A program made the translations under genes and the position numbers. The notes under the pieces were generated by a model. It saw only the letters and a program-made list of their open reading frames with translations, was not told the DNA's origin and ran no database searches. From Lycium barbarum (taxonomy: Eukaryota > Streptophyta > Magnoliopsida > Solanales > Solanaceae): a stretch of DNA of 64,000 nt. Location of the stretch: assembly GCF_019175385.1 (NCBI RefSeq), contig NC_083337.1, positions 162,019,713 to 162,083,712 of the forward strand. Direction: 5' to 3'. Positions 1 through 12,261 of the stretch are shown in pieces; positions within the stretch are counted from its first letter, which is position 1, and every line of letters starts with the position of its first letter.

Positions 1-10
1 TTCTATGCAG

Positions 11-55
11 TCTTTCAGTTGCAGTGACGCTCCAAATCCTGGTGATGTTGGTTGA
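11..55 (+). CDS. possible last exon of a gene cut by the window edge
   Basis: The window opens with a splice-acceptor-like TATGCAG. Directly after it one frame reads fourteen residues (SFSCSDAPNPGDVG) and stops at TGA. This could be the end of a gene that lies mostly outside the window. The stretch is too short to identify, the reading phase cannot be checked, and chance is a real alternative. Confidence 0.2.
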   Translation, partial: SFSCSDAPNPGDVG

Positions 56-2044
56 GATTCCATGCTTATCGACTTGTCCTGCTCTATAATCTTGATTTCA
101 TTTGACTCTGTTCATATGATTCTTCCTCTTCAAATAAGGAACACAAGTGACGACGTGATTTGTCTTTTATGGAACTTTGGAAATTGATAATCTAGGAAAC
201 CTTTGACTTTGAGGATATGCTAGTTAACAAGATTCTCCTTATATTTGGACTTTTAAGTGATTTACAAGAATGACCTGGCCGGTCCTTAAACTTTTGACAC
301 TGCTTGCCCATAAAAAAAAAAATTCGCTAAGTTTTGACTTTAGATCATCAAGATTTGCCCACGAAGCATCCGAGGTCAAAAGTTCACGGCAGCCCATTTT
401 CAAATTATGTAATTTCCTGTTCACTTTTAAGGTTTATTTTTTAAAAAAAGATATTATTTAATCCTTGAACTTAATATAAAAATTCAGTTTAACAACTAAT
501 ATAATTTATATTTATTTATTTTCTTAATAATTTTTATTTCAATTATTTATCATCCTAAATAAATAATATCATTCTTACAATGAGAGGTGTATTACACTTT
601 CGCCACGTCATTGTCACATCGTTAGCACGTGTTGCCACGTCAAAAATTACTAACCCTTCAATTTTTATTTTTCTTCTATTATTTTTTCTCTTTCTTCTTC
701 TTTCCCCCACGCTTCCTCTCCTTCTCCCTCTCCCTCTCCCTCGCCTCCTTCTCCTCCATCGTTTGAAGCTCACCACCTGCCGGTGGTGGAGCTATTAATA
801 ACCTAAAATAAATGATTAAATACCAGCAATATGGACATCAGATGAAACCCCACTACCCCCTCCTTTTGTTCTTTGCCGCCACCCCTCCCTTTCTTCCCAA
901 TTTTCTCTATTCATAATAATCTTCCTAAATTAGCTTACATACAGAGAAAAAATGGAAATGAGATTAATTTATCACTGGATTATTTTATCACTGCTTCCAC
1001 TTGTTTTTCTGTAATTAAGAATGTCATTGATAGTTTTAGAGGTAATAATTTGTTAGGATAACATTTTGTCATTATGGGTGTATTGATGGTGATGGATTGA
1101 AGGGTTGTCATCATTTGGGAAGAGAAGGATCTGAAAGTGGTGGAATATGGTGAAGTAAAAAAGTGGGGTTTCGAAAGGGGTTATTGTTGGGGGAAGGTGC
1201 GAGTTGTGGGTTTGGTTGCTGATGATGAAGAAATGCAACGATGGAAGAGTGTACAGAGGCGGAGCCGTGTAAATGGCAATGTGATTCGACGCATGTTTCC
1301 AAAAAATGGTGAAAATTTCATCTCATTCCTTCTCAAATTCGTCCAAATTAATTATTTTGGTTTTTATTGTTGGCTATTATGATTATTATGTGCAATCCCA
1401 TTTCTTCCATAATCATTCTTCCATAACTTTATTTTTAAAAGAAAACAAAAATCAAAATCAAGAAACCAAAAAATAATGAAAATGGTAAGAAAAGAATGAT
1501 GAGAATATAAATAGAATGAGAAATTTGTGAAGAAGAAGAAGGAGGAGGAAGGTGGTGGGGGCGAGGCTGTGGGGTGGATGGGGGTTGTGAAGAAGACGAA
1601 GGTGGTGGGGCAGGGGCTGTGGCGTGGGGTGTGGGGCTGTGAAGAAGAAGATGGTGGTGGGGGCGGGTTTGTTTGGTGAAGAAGAGGGTCGGGGCCGGGG
1701 CTGTGGGGTGGGGTGGGGGTGCATTTTGATTTTATTTTTTAGTTATATATCATTTTTATTTTATTTTTTAATTATATTTTTTATATTTTTCACTCTCTTA
1801 ATTTTTATTTTTATTTTACCACGTCAGCATTTGAGGTTGTATTTAATTAAGATGAAAGTTGTTAAGGGAGTAAATAAATACAAGTTAAGTCTAGTTGCCA
1901 AATTGAATTTTCATGCCAAGTTCAAGGGTCAAATGATGTCTTTTCTCTTGTTTTTAAGTCTTTTTCGTTTTTAGTTATCAGGTTTGGGCATGTGGTTAAA
2001 TGGGTTTCATTTTTTTTTAGGGTGTGAGAGTAGAGACATGCCAC
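56..2044. other. gene-free interval with pyrimidine-rich and G-rich simple sequence
   Basis: No convincing gene is seen. The stretch holds a pyrimidine-rich tract around 660-770 (CT-rich, giving only low-complexity frames), AT-rich filler and the G-rich repeat listed separately. Short open frames here are proline-, arginine- or leucine-rich artefacts of composition. Confidence 0.6.
1520..1722 (+). repeat. G-rich degenerate minisatellite
   Basis: Three to four degenerate copies of a unit of roughly 50-60 bases follow one another. Each has a GAAGAAG stretch, then GGTGGTGGGG, then GGGGCTGTGG. The plus strand is G-rich with several runs of three to five G, so it could form G-quadruplexes. Frames through it are low-complexity and not credible as protein. 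Confidence 0.7.
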
Positions 2045-2047
2045 TTA

Positions 2048-2898
2048 CCCCCTGTTTGGATGGTGGTTTCCCGTGGTTCATTAATGTACGGTTTTTTACG
2101 AAATCATGTTTGTTTCTATTATTCTTAAAATTATGTGATATGATGTTGTAAACCCGTGGTTCATTTCATAATTATATAATCACGAAAAGTCTCAATTTTT
2201 ATAATCACGGATTTGGTAATTTTTTCATAGTTTCGTACATCATTTCTCCATTATACCCACCCTCTACCTACCACCCCACCCCACCGTCCACCATCCATCC
2301 TACCCCCACGCTACGACTCACCCCCACGCCACCCTCCACTCACCCTTACCCCACCTCCGCGCTACCACCCACCTCTACCCCCAACTACCCCACTCTTCTG
2401 CCACCCACCCCCACCTACTACCTCTCACCACCGACCAACCCCATCCCACAACCACTCACCCCCACCCTACCACCCATTACCCCCACCCTCATCCCATAAC
2501 CACCCACCTCACACCACCCACCCCTACCCACTACCCCTCACCACCACCCAATCCACCCCACAACCACTCACCCCCACCTTACCACCCACTCACCCCGACC
2601 CTACCACCCACTACCTACTTATTTTTTAAAGTTCCTATTTTATTCTTTACTTGAATTTTATTAATATATATAAACTAATTTTTAATTAAGAGTTAAAGAT
2701 ATTTTAGTAAACTTACGAGTTATTATACAGTACCATACAATCAAACCAAACAATACAAATGTCATTAAACCACAACAAACGATACAGTCTATCCGAACAT
2801 TATGTTCATTAATACAGTATAATACAATACAATACCATACTGTACCATATCATACTGTACATTAATGAACCACGGGAAACAACCATCCAAACAGAGGG
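2048..2898. mobile_element. MITE with ~42-bp terminal inverted repeats and TTA target duplication
   Basis: The left end (2048 to about 2090) and right end (about 2857 to 2898) are near-perfect inverted copies, sharing the cores CTGTTTGGATGG and TTTCCCGTGGTTCATTAATG. The element is flanked by TTA at 2045-2047 and 2899-2901, as expected for PIF/Harbinger (Tourist-type) elements. It has no transposase frame and is 851 bp long. Its interior carries a C-rich tandem array (about 2255-2615) and a stretch of repeated ATACAGTA-like motifs near the right end. Confidence 0.8.
2255..2615 (+). repeat. C-rich tandem array inside the MITE
   Basis: About 360 bases are made of degenerate units built from CCACCCACC, CCCCACC and CTACC, almost free of G. 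It lies wholly between the terminal repeats of the surrounding MITE and may have expanded after insertion. Confidence 0.7.
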
Positions 2899-3294
2899 TT
2901 AAGTAATGTGCGGAATTTTTAACCGGATTTATCGCGTGAACGTGACTTTTAAATGGGTTGGAGTAGTTTCATCCAACTTAGAATTGTTTGCCACCTTTCA
3001 CCTACATACAATAGTAAAGAGTAGGGAAAAAGAAATATTTAGTGCTTTACTACAATTGACAATACTTGAACACGTAGTTCTCGAAAAAAATTGATAAATA
3101 GATAAATCTCTTACTTCTTTGAATTTCATACATGCCATAGGGGTTTGTCCCCAAAACTGGCTTGTTTTAACTTAGAATATAGAATCTCCTATATGGCTAT
3201 AGAGATCCCTTTGATCTCCTATATTTACTATTCTAGTCCTTACAATCTTATCAATCTGTACAATTCTCCAAGCTAATACCTAATTAGCTGCTAT

Positions 3295-6200
3295 TTACCT
3301 TACTAAACCAGGATTAGTATCAGCCTTGTCTTCTTTAACTGTGCCTAATTCGAGCATATCTACTGCTGCAGAAGAATGAGGCTTGACAGAACTATCAAAG
3401 TCGCGATGATGATGATTCTGTTCATGGTGTGCATCGAATGTCCACACGAGGACTAATGCGACCGTTACTACTGATAGGAAAACAAGTCCTCCCCATGTCA
3501 TACGCACGTTTTTCTTTAATGGTTCGCAATGTTTTTCAAGGATATCGGAGAACGAATCATACAATGTGTTACATTCTGCTAGACTTTCCATTCCGGGGTA
3601 TACATTCAGTATCTTTTTAAGAGCAGTTGTGTATGCCTCGATGTTATTGAAGTCTCTACGAGAGATCAAGACTCCACCTTTGCAGTTTGTATCAGTGCAA
3701 GCCAATATCTTGATTATCTTCATATAAGAAGAGAAAATTCTGTCAAATCAAAGGTAAAGAAAAAACTAAGAACACTAACTATGGGAAAAGAAAATGGTAA
3801 ATCATAGGCCTTTGAGCTATACCTGAGGGAGGTCTCCTATCCTGATTGCGCTAGATGGACAGTTCTGATCAGGCTCGTAGTTATACTCTGGTGGACCAGA
3901 GAATGGATTGCATATCTGTGCAACATTTGCATAATGTGTAGATAGCTCTTGATTTACCTGCAAATTTGCATGTTTTGTATACTCGTAAAGAAAACTTCAT
4001 TGTTCAATATCTTTCATGAGTTGCAAAACCGAAAAGCTACTCAAAGCAAGATGGAAGAACTTGTACATATGTTGGTAACTTTTTCTTGTATTGGTTTGAT
4101 TGATAGCCTAATTCCAAATTTGGTCCATGTTCTTTCAAACTTAAAATATTTAGCCTCTAAATAATTAAAGAATTGAGTAAACTTAAGTGTTTTTGCTAGC
4201 TGAATCACCAAAATGAAGAAGACATTCTATAACTTTACAGGCTTTTGATGCTTTCTTGGATTTATTCATCACTGTCTTTATCATTCTTCTACAGACCATC
4301 CCTTACAACCTGAAAATTTGTTCTTATCCTAGTAACACCCTCTACAATTCCATGGTCACTTGTGAAATATAATTATTACTTCTTTTGCTGTGGTATCATT
4401 GGATAAAGTCAAAGGGAAACAACAAAAGGAAAAAAAAAAATCAAGATTACCGTGTTCACTACTCGATGAATCCCTTCACTGACTTCATATAGGATTGATT
4501 CTGCAGAGAGTAATTCATCACAGGGAAGGATTGAACTCAAGCTGTTGTTGTAGGGATTTATCTGGAAACTTTCTAGAGCAGTGCATGTGTCTCCAGCAAA
4601 GCTGCAATAAACAGATGCAATTTGATCGTAAGTATATATGCCAACAAGGCTATACAATATTGAGATGAACTAGAAAAGTTGAGAAAGTAGAGGTTGTTTT
4701 CATACCTGTCAATGAAGAAATAGATCCCAAAAAGTAACCAGCACAGAATCATAAAGATCCAACACACTGCAATCAGCCTGCATGGATCAGAAAAATGTTT
4801 CAAAAATTAGAAACTAAGGATTGTTGCCAAAGAATCTGAAGTGTTTAAATATACAGGAGGCTAAGATCATTGACATGATATACTTACAGGTGAAAAGATC
4901 TCCGAAATTTGAGGATTCCAAATACTGCAATGAAAAAGATTTCAGCTTTAGTCAGAATTAGATATTTCATGATAGCTCTACTAAAGAATTACTACTATTT
5001 TTTTCCGGATATTAGGCTCATTTTCTTCCTCTTTGCAAACTAAATAAGAGACAATGCAAATTTTGAAACTTCCCTTTTCTTTCCCTTACTTTCTCTAGCT
5101 CCCAAACAATGGGTTACTTTGTACTTCCTTAAAGTTCTTATTTCAAGATTCTTTTAAATAATACGGAATGAGGATATAATATAGAACAATTGGAAAATTC
5201 AAGTTGGATTTAGTACACTCACAAGTTGGATTTAGTACACTCACCTGTTAGGGCAATTACAGCAACCAAGTTGAGTGAAATAACCAGTATAGTTACTACA
5301 TACCTGCCAGCAAAAGGTAGTATGCATGTCATCAGTCTTTTTATTTCCAGTCACATTAACAGCCAAATCTACTTCCTTCTAGGGATCACAATGAGCGCAA
5401 ACTTGCTGACTTACTTATTTCAATTATCATGAAATTGCATGGCCTGGAAAGCACAGCCGGATCTACGACAGGTTGTGTTGGTTCAACTAATTTTGTTGCT
5501 TTAGACTCGAAATACATATTCATATGCAGAAAAAAATATGTACATATAATACGATCACACTCATTCTGAATGTACTAACACTAGATTCTGGATTCAGGAG
5601 GAAGACTTACAATGTCTCGAGGCCTTTCTCAATTAAATGCTTATTCTTCATGGCTTCCCTATGTATATCAGCAGCCTGTCTGTCAAGACTATTAGAGGTG
5701 GGAATGAGGAAATTAGCAGCCTCATCACCTATATCAGTAACTGCTAAGTCAATGCTCATCTCTCTGAAGGCTCCAGTAGTAGTATGTATAGTATCTGATG
5801 CTCCATCTGCTGTATCAATTATAATGTCCACTACTGTATCTGCTCTTGAACGAAGTTTTGCACTGCCTCCTAGTACCAGGCCTGTAGCTGTTCTGCAATG
5901 ATAGTTAGAGTGTCTCAGTTTTTTCAACCTTCCACAATGAAATGAAACCGCTTTATTGAAGGATGCGGTATAGACGGGGCCATATACAGTCAGCACTTTC
6001 TATAACAGTCATCCCCTATAACAATATTTCACAATATAATAGTTTGTCTTTTTTTCTTTGAACTGATTTTTCATCTCATGTTATATTATATATTCTCTAC
6101 AGAGTCATAAAATATACGGACAATCTACACCGTTGTAGAGAGGTTTGACCATATATAATTTTTTTTTTAATCCAAGAGTTAAAAGGCGATTCCATTTCAG

Positions 6201-7347
6201 GGCTCGACTCAAAACCTCTGGTCAAGTAGAATGATACTTACCATCCCATCACAACCTTTGGTGGTGGGGATGTAGTACATGCAGAAATAAGAACCTTAGG
6301 TTAGTTTCTTTAATGGTTAGTTGAATTAAACACATGATCTTTCGCAGTAAAGTTACAAAACTCAGATTATTTGGTGGAAGAAGTGTTTGAGGGGGGCGGC
6401 GGATTTAAGTGAGGTAACTTACATAGCTAAAATTGTCAAGAAAATAGCTGAGAGAGTAAGCCAGATATAACAGTGTTTATAACAAGTTGATCTCTTCTGA
6501 AACTGCCTGTGTTTCCTTTTATAGCAGGGAAATAGTCCATATCCTAAGCCACACAAGAGCCATAGCACTGCAATGGCATAGCCATATATACCTGTAAAAA
6601 TGGTGGACTGCACAGTAAAGTTAAAATTTAGTGCTTGAAATTATTTCAAAGTCATACTAACTACAGTTATTCTTTTTCCCCTCCTAGTGTATTAATAATA
6701 AAACGGATTTTTCCAATATATAAAATTAAAATTCCAATGGCTTGGCTACTCTAACCTTCCCGACCTCAATATCAAATCAAACATTTAATAAGCAATGTAA
6801 TATATTTACTGTTATATTATGTGATTCAAAAATCTCAACATCATGTAACCATATACCAAAAAATAACAGACATATGTTTCTGAAGTAATTAGTACAACTT
6901 GCATAAAATAGGTGAAAGATATTCTTTTTTAAGTATAAAAGTAGCTAAGCTATAGAGTAGTATTATGATGACTCTGCTTAAAAATGCGAAAAGTTATAAA
7001 GAAAAAGAAAAAAAGCAATTTAATGACGTTTCATGTTTATAAGACAAATGTATAACATAGAGGGATATTATTATATGTCAGGGATCAAGAGTTGAAGAAC
7101 ATTAGGAGCAAACTCACGCTCCAATAATGTTTATTTGTAATGTCAAATCCTCCTCTGTATTTCTTGAAATTGTCCAGAGGATCTATTCTCACTGTATCAT
7201 CGGATTGCTTGGCTTCTGAAGCATAATCTAATTCAACTAATCTTCTTTCTGCATAATCAAGAAGTCATTTTATCAATTAAGGGCATTTAATGAATATTAA
7301 GCTTTGAAAAATCATACAAAACCAAAATCTTAGCTAAAATTCATCCC

Positions 7348-7383
<36 letters not shown>

Positions 7384-8907
7384 TTTGTGTGTGTGTGTGT
7401 TAATGGGTTTTTGATCCCATGAACTTTGGATTAGCTCCCACATAGGAATGAATGGGAAATGAAGGGTCTTTGTCCCACATAGGAAGAAGGAAAAGAATTT
7501 GTTATGCATAAATTGAAAAACACTCTTACCATCCGTTTGAAGAGTTGAGGAGGGGGCAAGTCTCTCCCTCCATCATTCTATTATTTGAAAATCCTGTTTT
7601 ATTTCCTTCTTATCTCCTAAAGGTTTAATTATCTATAGGTGGCAAGTTGGACACGATACAAGCTTTAAGTTGACAAAACTGTGTAACTATACCTTGTACT
7701 TGTCACGCTTCCCCTCAGAAAAATTCACAAAAATTGGTGGATGGATTCAAGATTTAAACTACTTTTGAGGAGGTTAGTTTGGACGAGAAAGAATGAATAG
7801 GTCCGGGGTTCTTCCTACATCAATTGGTTGGAAAGGCGAAATCACGTACTTCTGAGGAGGTTTGACTGACAGAGCTTGGTTTTTCTTCCTTGACTCGAGA
7901 CCTCTTTCACTGAGAACTAATTCAATGTCTTTACGCAGGTGAGCAGTCCTATATTATGCCCTTCAATGACATTGTCTTTCGACCGTACGACATTACTGGA
8001 ATTCCTTTTTGGTGATCTAAATCATCGTATGTAAGATAGCGCGTAGCATTTCGCTAAGAACCAAGACTCACGATCTACTAAGCTTTATATTGATTCAAAT
8101 CCCCAAATCGAAGCGATGAAATTCGTTCATGCCACGACGATCTATATGGAAGGGCAGTTTTGTTGATGCATTCCTCTTGAGAATGAAGAAGAAGAGAGAT
8201 CTTCTTTTTCACAGGAAAATTTGGTCACGTAGATTTTCTATTTCGCAGGATTTCGTTGATTGCTCTGTACGAATTTACAATAGAAAAACTCCTATTCGTT
8301 ATAAGATTACTGAAGGAAAGGTTGGTCATAAATTTGGAGAGTTATATTTTAAAAGTTATGTATCCATGTCTGCTATTTATTATAATTTTATTAAATTTTT
8401 ACACATAAATTGATGTTCTGCGTGGAAAGTTAAGGGTTCAATTGAACCCCCACATGTCATGCTACATCCGCCACTAACAAAAATTATCACTTTTCAGCCC
8501 TTATAATTACAAAAATAGTCATTGATCTGGAGTTTCAAGTTCTACCGGTGAAAAATAGTCAATATCTTGAAGTGACTAGTAACTATTTTCCAAAGGCGGG
8601 GCCAAAAATGACTAGTGAAGCTATTTCTACCTCTCCCTTAATCCAGATTACTACATTCTACATCTCTGCATCTCTACAAGCCCGTCAAAGAACTAATAGT
8701 CAGCCATACAGCCAAAGCACTGGCCTATAGGCTCAAAACGAAAAATCCAACAAAAGAAAAAAAAATAGTACAAAAGAAAAAAAGGAAAGAGAAAAGGTTG
8801 TTACCTGGTCCGGCTGATAATCCTTCAAGATGAGTGAAGTTAAGGATAAGGAGGACAGCAACTAACAATAGGGATATATCTACTTTCCTTCTATGCATAA
8901 ACTCCAT
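3295..8907 (-). CDS. multi-pass plant transmembrane protein, ten exons, unknown function
   Basis: Coding exons on the minus strand are 8907-8805, 7248-7118, 6607-6423, 5892-5611, 5303-5245, 4924-4888, 4777-4706, 4601-4451, 3957-3823 and 3717-3295. All junctions are GT-AG and in phase, giving 525 residues. Residues 11-33 form a signal peptide or first membrane segment. Further hydrophobic segments lie near 79-104, 123-147, 235-254, 267-288 and 458-480. A soluble stretch (about 150-233) and a Cys-containing loop (about 290-457, with FAGDTCTALE and CTDTNCKGG) separate them. The order of segments and the length match, from memory, an uncharacterised plant membrane family of about 540 residues represented by Arabidopsis At2g12400 and At2g25270. 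The start is the first ATG after a probable 5' UTR intron (8916-9345). The function is not known. Confidence 0.88.
5201..5244 (-). repeat. 22-bp perfect tandem duplication containing a 5' splice site
   Basis: The 22 bases at 5201-5222 are repeated exactly at 5223-5244. On the minus strand each copy begins with GTGAGTGTAC. The copy touching exon 5 (5303-5245) is the donor that keeps the reading frame. The second copy supplies an identical GTGAGTG 22 bases further into the intron. Use of the distal copy would add 22 bases and shift the frame. Confidence 0.85.
6159..6275 (-). mobile_element. SINE-like remnant in intron 3 of the membrane-protein gene
   Basis: Read on the minus strand, this has GTGATGGGATGGTAAGTA, then a B-box-like GAGTCGAGCCC, then GGAATCGCC, and ends in an A-rich tail (the T-run at 6159-6168 on the plus strand). 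The layout is that of a tRNA-derived SINE of the Solanaceae type. I see no clear target duplication, so it is called a remnant. Confidence 0.5.
7349..7400 (+). repeat. (ATT)n followed by (GT)n microsatellite
   Basis: About eleven ATT units (7349-7381) are followed after a few bases by seven GT units (7387-7400), all within intron 1 of the membrane-protein gene. The length is likely to be polymorphic. Confidence 0.9.
8129..8341 (+). pseudogene. rps19: mitochondrial rps19 fragment inserted in a nuclear intron (NUMT)
   Basis: The frame starting at 8129 (MPRRSIWKGSFVDAF...) matches, from memory, the start of plant mitochondrial ribosomal protein S19, including its native start codon. The match continues for about 71 residues to ITEGKVGHKFGE. 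It then breaks into unrelated sequence, so the basic C-terminal tail normally present (about 20 residues) is missing; the open frame runs on to 8413 without homology. There is no added mitochondrial targeting sequence and no separate promoter is evident. It lies antisense in intron 1 of the membrane-protein gene. This points to a transferred organelle fragment rather than a working nuclear copy. How much flanking sequence came with it cannot be judged; upstream DNA to about 8000 may also be mitochondrial. Confidence 0.85.
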
Positions 8908-8915
8908 CTTCTAAC

Positions 8916-9345
8916 CTGTCAAGTAACTAAAAACTATAGTTAATTGGGATATTTTTCTGTTATCCAAATTACATTTTATTTAAAAAATTTAGTTCTGTTA
9001 TCTTATCGCGAAATAATGAGATACACCTTTGGAGAGTAAGGTAAGTTAGTTTAGTAATATGGACTTTTTATTATAGAAAAATACTACTAGTATTACTAAT
9101 GACAACAACATGACAATATCAACAAACTTCATGAGAACTTGACACAGAGGGTGGAGGTACGCTTTGAGTTATGGGTTCAGTTACGCATACGTATTAAAAG
9201 AATCACCCACTAAATATATACAAAAATTAAATTTAGAATCTAGTATACTAGGAAAATTTAGATTACTGAAATCGCGAAGTTAAAATCCTGAATCCCTCCA
9301 ACATGAAAAGATGACCAATGTAAATTAATGTACTCAAAAACATAC
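8916..9345 (-). other. probable 5' UTR intron of the membrane-protein gene
   Basis: On the minus strand a donor (AAG|GTATGTTT at 9345) and an acceptor (TTGACAG at 8916) bracket 430 bases. The acceptor lies eight bases upstream of the start codon at 8907. Sequence upstream of the donor is pyrimidine-rich, like a leader. This is inferred from splice consensus only. Confidence 0.5.
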
Positions 9346-9417
9346 CTTCTCGATCGTATAGTTGAAAAAGAGATTGAGGGAAGAAGAAGAGAGTAAAATA
9401 ATAGAGTTTGCAAGGCA

Positions 9418-9427
9418 CTTATTTAAT
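9418..9427 (-). promoter_or_regulatory. candidate TATA element of the membrane-protein gene
   Basis: The minus strand reads ATTAAATAAG, followed by a CT-rich leader that runs into the putative 5' UTR donor at 9345. Position and context fit a core promoter; there is no direct evidence of a transcription start. Confidence 0.4.
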
Positions 9428-9429
9428 GA

Positions 9430-12260
9430 GAACTACAGAAGAAATATAAGGATATTTTTTAAAGAGGAGCTGAATGTGCACGGGGAATTAAAGCTCTTCT
9501 AAACGAAGACAAAAAGGCAGTGTGTGAACACTTTTAAACTGAGAATATATAATATAACTTCCAATTCAAGTAAGGAACCATCACTTTTAAGATGAATGAT
9601 CCTTATTCATTATGAACACTATTATCCTTCTCCAAGATTAACTAAGATTTCAGTCCTTTTAGTATTATGTTTTAAGTCCAACTAACTTTTAAAAAGCTTA
9701 ACCGACCAAATACCCGCGCAAGACAAAGGTTTTCTTTTTTAATGAAAGAATATTCTCGAATTAAAAATTCGTTTCTGATCAAATTGCTTTTAGTACAAAA
9801 TATCACGGTTCATTCAGAAGGGAAAGTACCTCATCTTGACATTTAATTTCTCCATTATTTAATATATTTGAATTTTCTCGAATTTCTATAAAACATAATG
9901 AGAAATCAAGGAACTATGAAGAGGCGAATGTGGACGACTTTAAGTACTAATAATTGAATTGTAAATTTAGAATGTGTACATATTTAATAATTAAAAATAC
10001 CAACATAGGGGTTAGAATAGAGTGATTAGATTTAGCCGAACAGGTAAGTTGCCTTCTTGCTTCGCCCCTGGAACTATAAGAGCTTCTCTTTTTTTATCTT
10101 TCTCATAGCGTCTCATCAAATAACAAAGGATTCTTGATATTTTAACTAATCATTAATGGTGCTCTTTCGATGTTGTCTTGGAAGTGCATGGAACACTTCC
10201 ATTTTTGTTTGTTGCAATTTATCTAGAGAAAACAAATAGAAACAAACATAAAATTAAAGAATTCTTACCAGATAAATAGCTTGCAGTTTGTTCAAGGTTT
10301 CTTCTATGAAAACTCAAGCTAGAAGAAGCCTTGAGTATATATGTTCCCAAAGTATAACGATATGAGTATATTTGGCTCAAAGTATAACGAGGGGTACATT
10401 TGACCCTTTTTCGATAGTACAGGGGTATATCTGGCCCTTTTCCGTTTAATTTATTCAGGTACACAAATATTCCAGCTTTGTCTACAGAGCTTCATAAGAA
10501 AAAGGAAAGTTCAATTTCTTATGAAGAGGAAAGGTCAGTAAACCAAATGGTCTTTTCATTATTAACAGTGTACAGTGTACATACAGCAGCCTCTCTAATT
10601 CTTCAACCCCATTTTGTGAAATTTGTATAGAAACAATCTACAAAATTTAGAATTTTCAACTTAGTTAAGTCACCCTTTTGGAAATTTATGAACAAGTTTA
10701 CGTACGAAATATCAACTCATCCAAAAATATTTACTTATACGGGATTTTATATAGGATTTCAAAAATGAAAAGAAACTTGGCGTAATAAACTTGGATAAAT
10801 GTTCCCCTTAAGTTTCTTGGTTATAGCCGTGCACAAGGATCTAGTAATATATATGAAGTGAAGAAAAGGGGTTGCTTAGTTTACTCCAAGTATGACAAAC
10901 AACTCTTTAGTTAGCTTTGTGTTTCGTCCAATCTAAAGTCTAAAGTCATCGTCTTATTTAAATGACAACTTCTCCTTGCTTAAAGAACTTTGTCGATTGT
11001 CAACCAAGAAATAGGGACAGAATAATATTCTCTTTTCTTTTCTTCTCCTTTTGGTGGGTGGTGTGAGGGTAAATTTTTTAGTGATTGTCAACCCCAAAGA
11101 ATAGATCAAAAAACAGAATTTTGGGACTAAGAAAAGAGATAACTTTAAGTACCACGCAAAGATGAGGTTCAACATGAAATTATGTGCAAATTTGACGGTG
11201 ATGAATGGAATATTTAGAATATAGCCCAAATATAAGAAACAACAGAGTGATGAATAGAATATTTAGAATAAAAAACGTGTCAAATATCAATAACAGTTCA
11301 TAAAATTAGCCCCACATTTTTCCTAAACCTCGAATGTTGTACAGAATTTTGAACTTAAAGATTTGAGTATTGCGAGACCTACCTTGTACATATGTCTACT
11401 TTCAGAAGGTACAAAGAGATTGGTACGTAAATATTCATAGTCATGTTCTCAATACTCGAATACACAAACTCTGGAATACAAAAGCGATATATTTTAAGTA
11501 CCGTAGAAAGAAAATAAATCTCATAGGAATTTATGTCATATTCCATGCCCATGTGTCTGAATATATCTCTATAGTAAGGGGATTTTTGTGACGCAATTAA
11601 TCCACCATAAAGTCCATTAAAATTGGCGTGATACAATCTTATAAAAAGTCATAAACACTATTCTAAAACATGGCTAATATGATACTATATGTTGTGTACA
11701 TTGAAAGTGAAGATGTCCAATCATACAATTCATCATTGAAGACTGAAATTTTCTACTATCAAATTTTCCGATATCTTAGACCAGTTTTAACAAATACTGT
11801 AACTGTCGAGCACTGGAATAATAGCTTCCAGTTAACATTGGTCTTGTCAACAAATAATGGAGAAAAAAATAAAGAAAATTACTCTGTAATAAAAAGGAAA
11901 ACGAATAGAGCATTAACGAAACTCAGAATTCTGGTTCTTACAGATATCAATGGTTAATGAAAAATTCAGATTTACAACAGTTACCATCTCAAACTGAAAA
12001 GAGGTGAACATCTTAATCCCACTGTCTATTCAGAAAAAAAGTAGTAGATTGAAAAATTCAATTAATACAATATCTCATCAGATACTGGCAGAACAGTAAT
12101 TCCGCTAATGCTCTGACTGCCATGAATAATAGACGTTTGAAACAGTAACCATGCTGTTGTGTAGAAATAAATAAACAGAGTAAGATTCTAAAATTGTGCT
12201 GCAAACCTCAAAGCTCCAAGAGGCTATTAAGTCAAATAGTTGCACGAAATGCAATTCAGA
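9430..12260. other. gene-free interval
   Basis: No gene is supported. The DNA is AT-rich with short chance frames. The only structure noted is the fragment at about 10345-10445 listed next. Confidence 0.5.
10345..10445. repeat. fragment related to long-TIR Mutator-like elements
   Basis: The stretch contains GGGGTACATTTGACCCTTTT and AGGGGTATATCTGGCCC. These resemble the terminal repeats of the Mutator-like element at 12972-13966 (GGTCAAATATA with CCCCTCTA). Only one arm is seen, so it is a relic. Confidence 0.4.
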
Positions 12261-12261
12261 T

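Noticed and set aside
555..798. Opposing open frames rich in Leu/Phe or Arg
   Set aside because: They come from a pyrimidine-rich tract; neither strand shows a domain.
1458..1974. Proline/histidine-rich and glycine-rich frames
   Set aside because: Translations of the G-rich minisatellite; low complexity on both strands.
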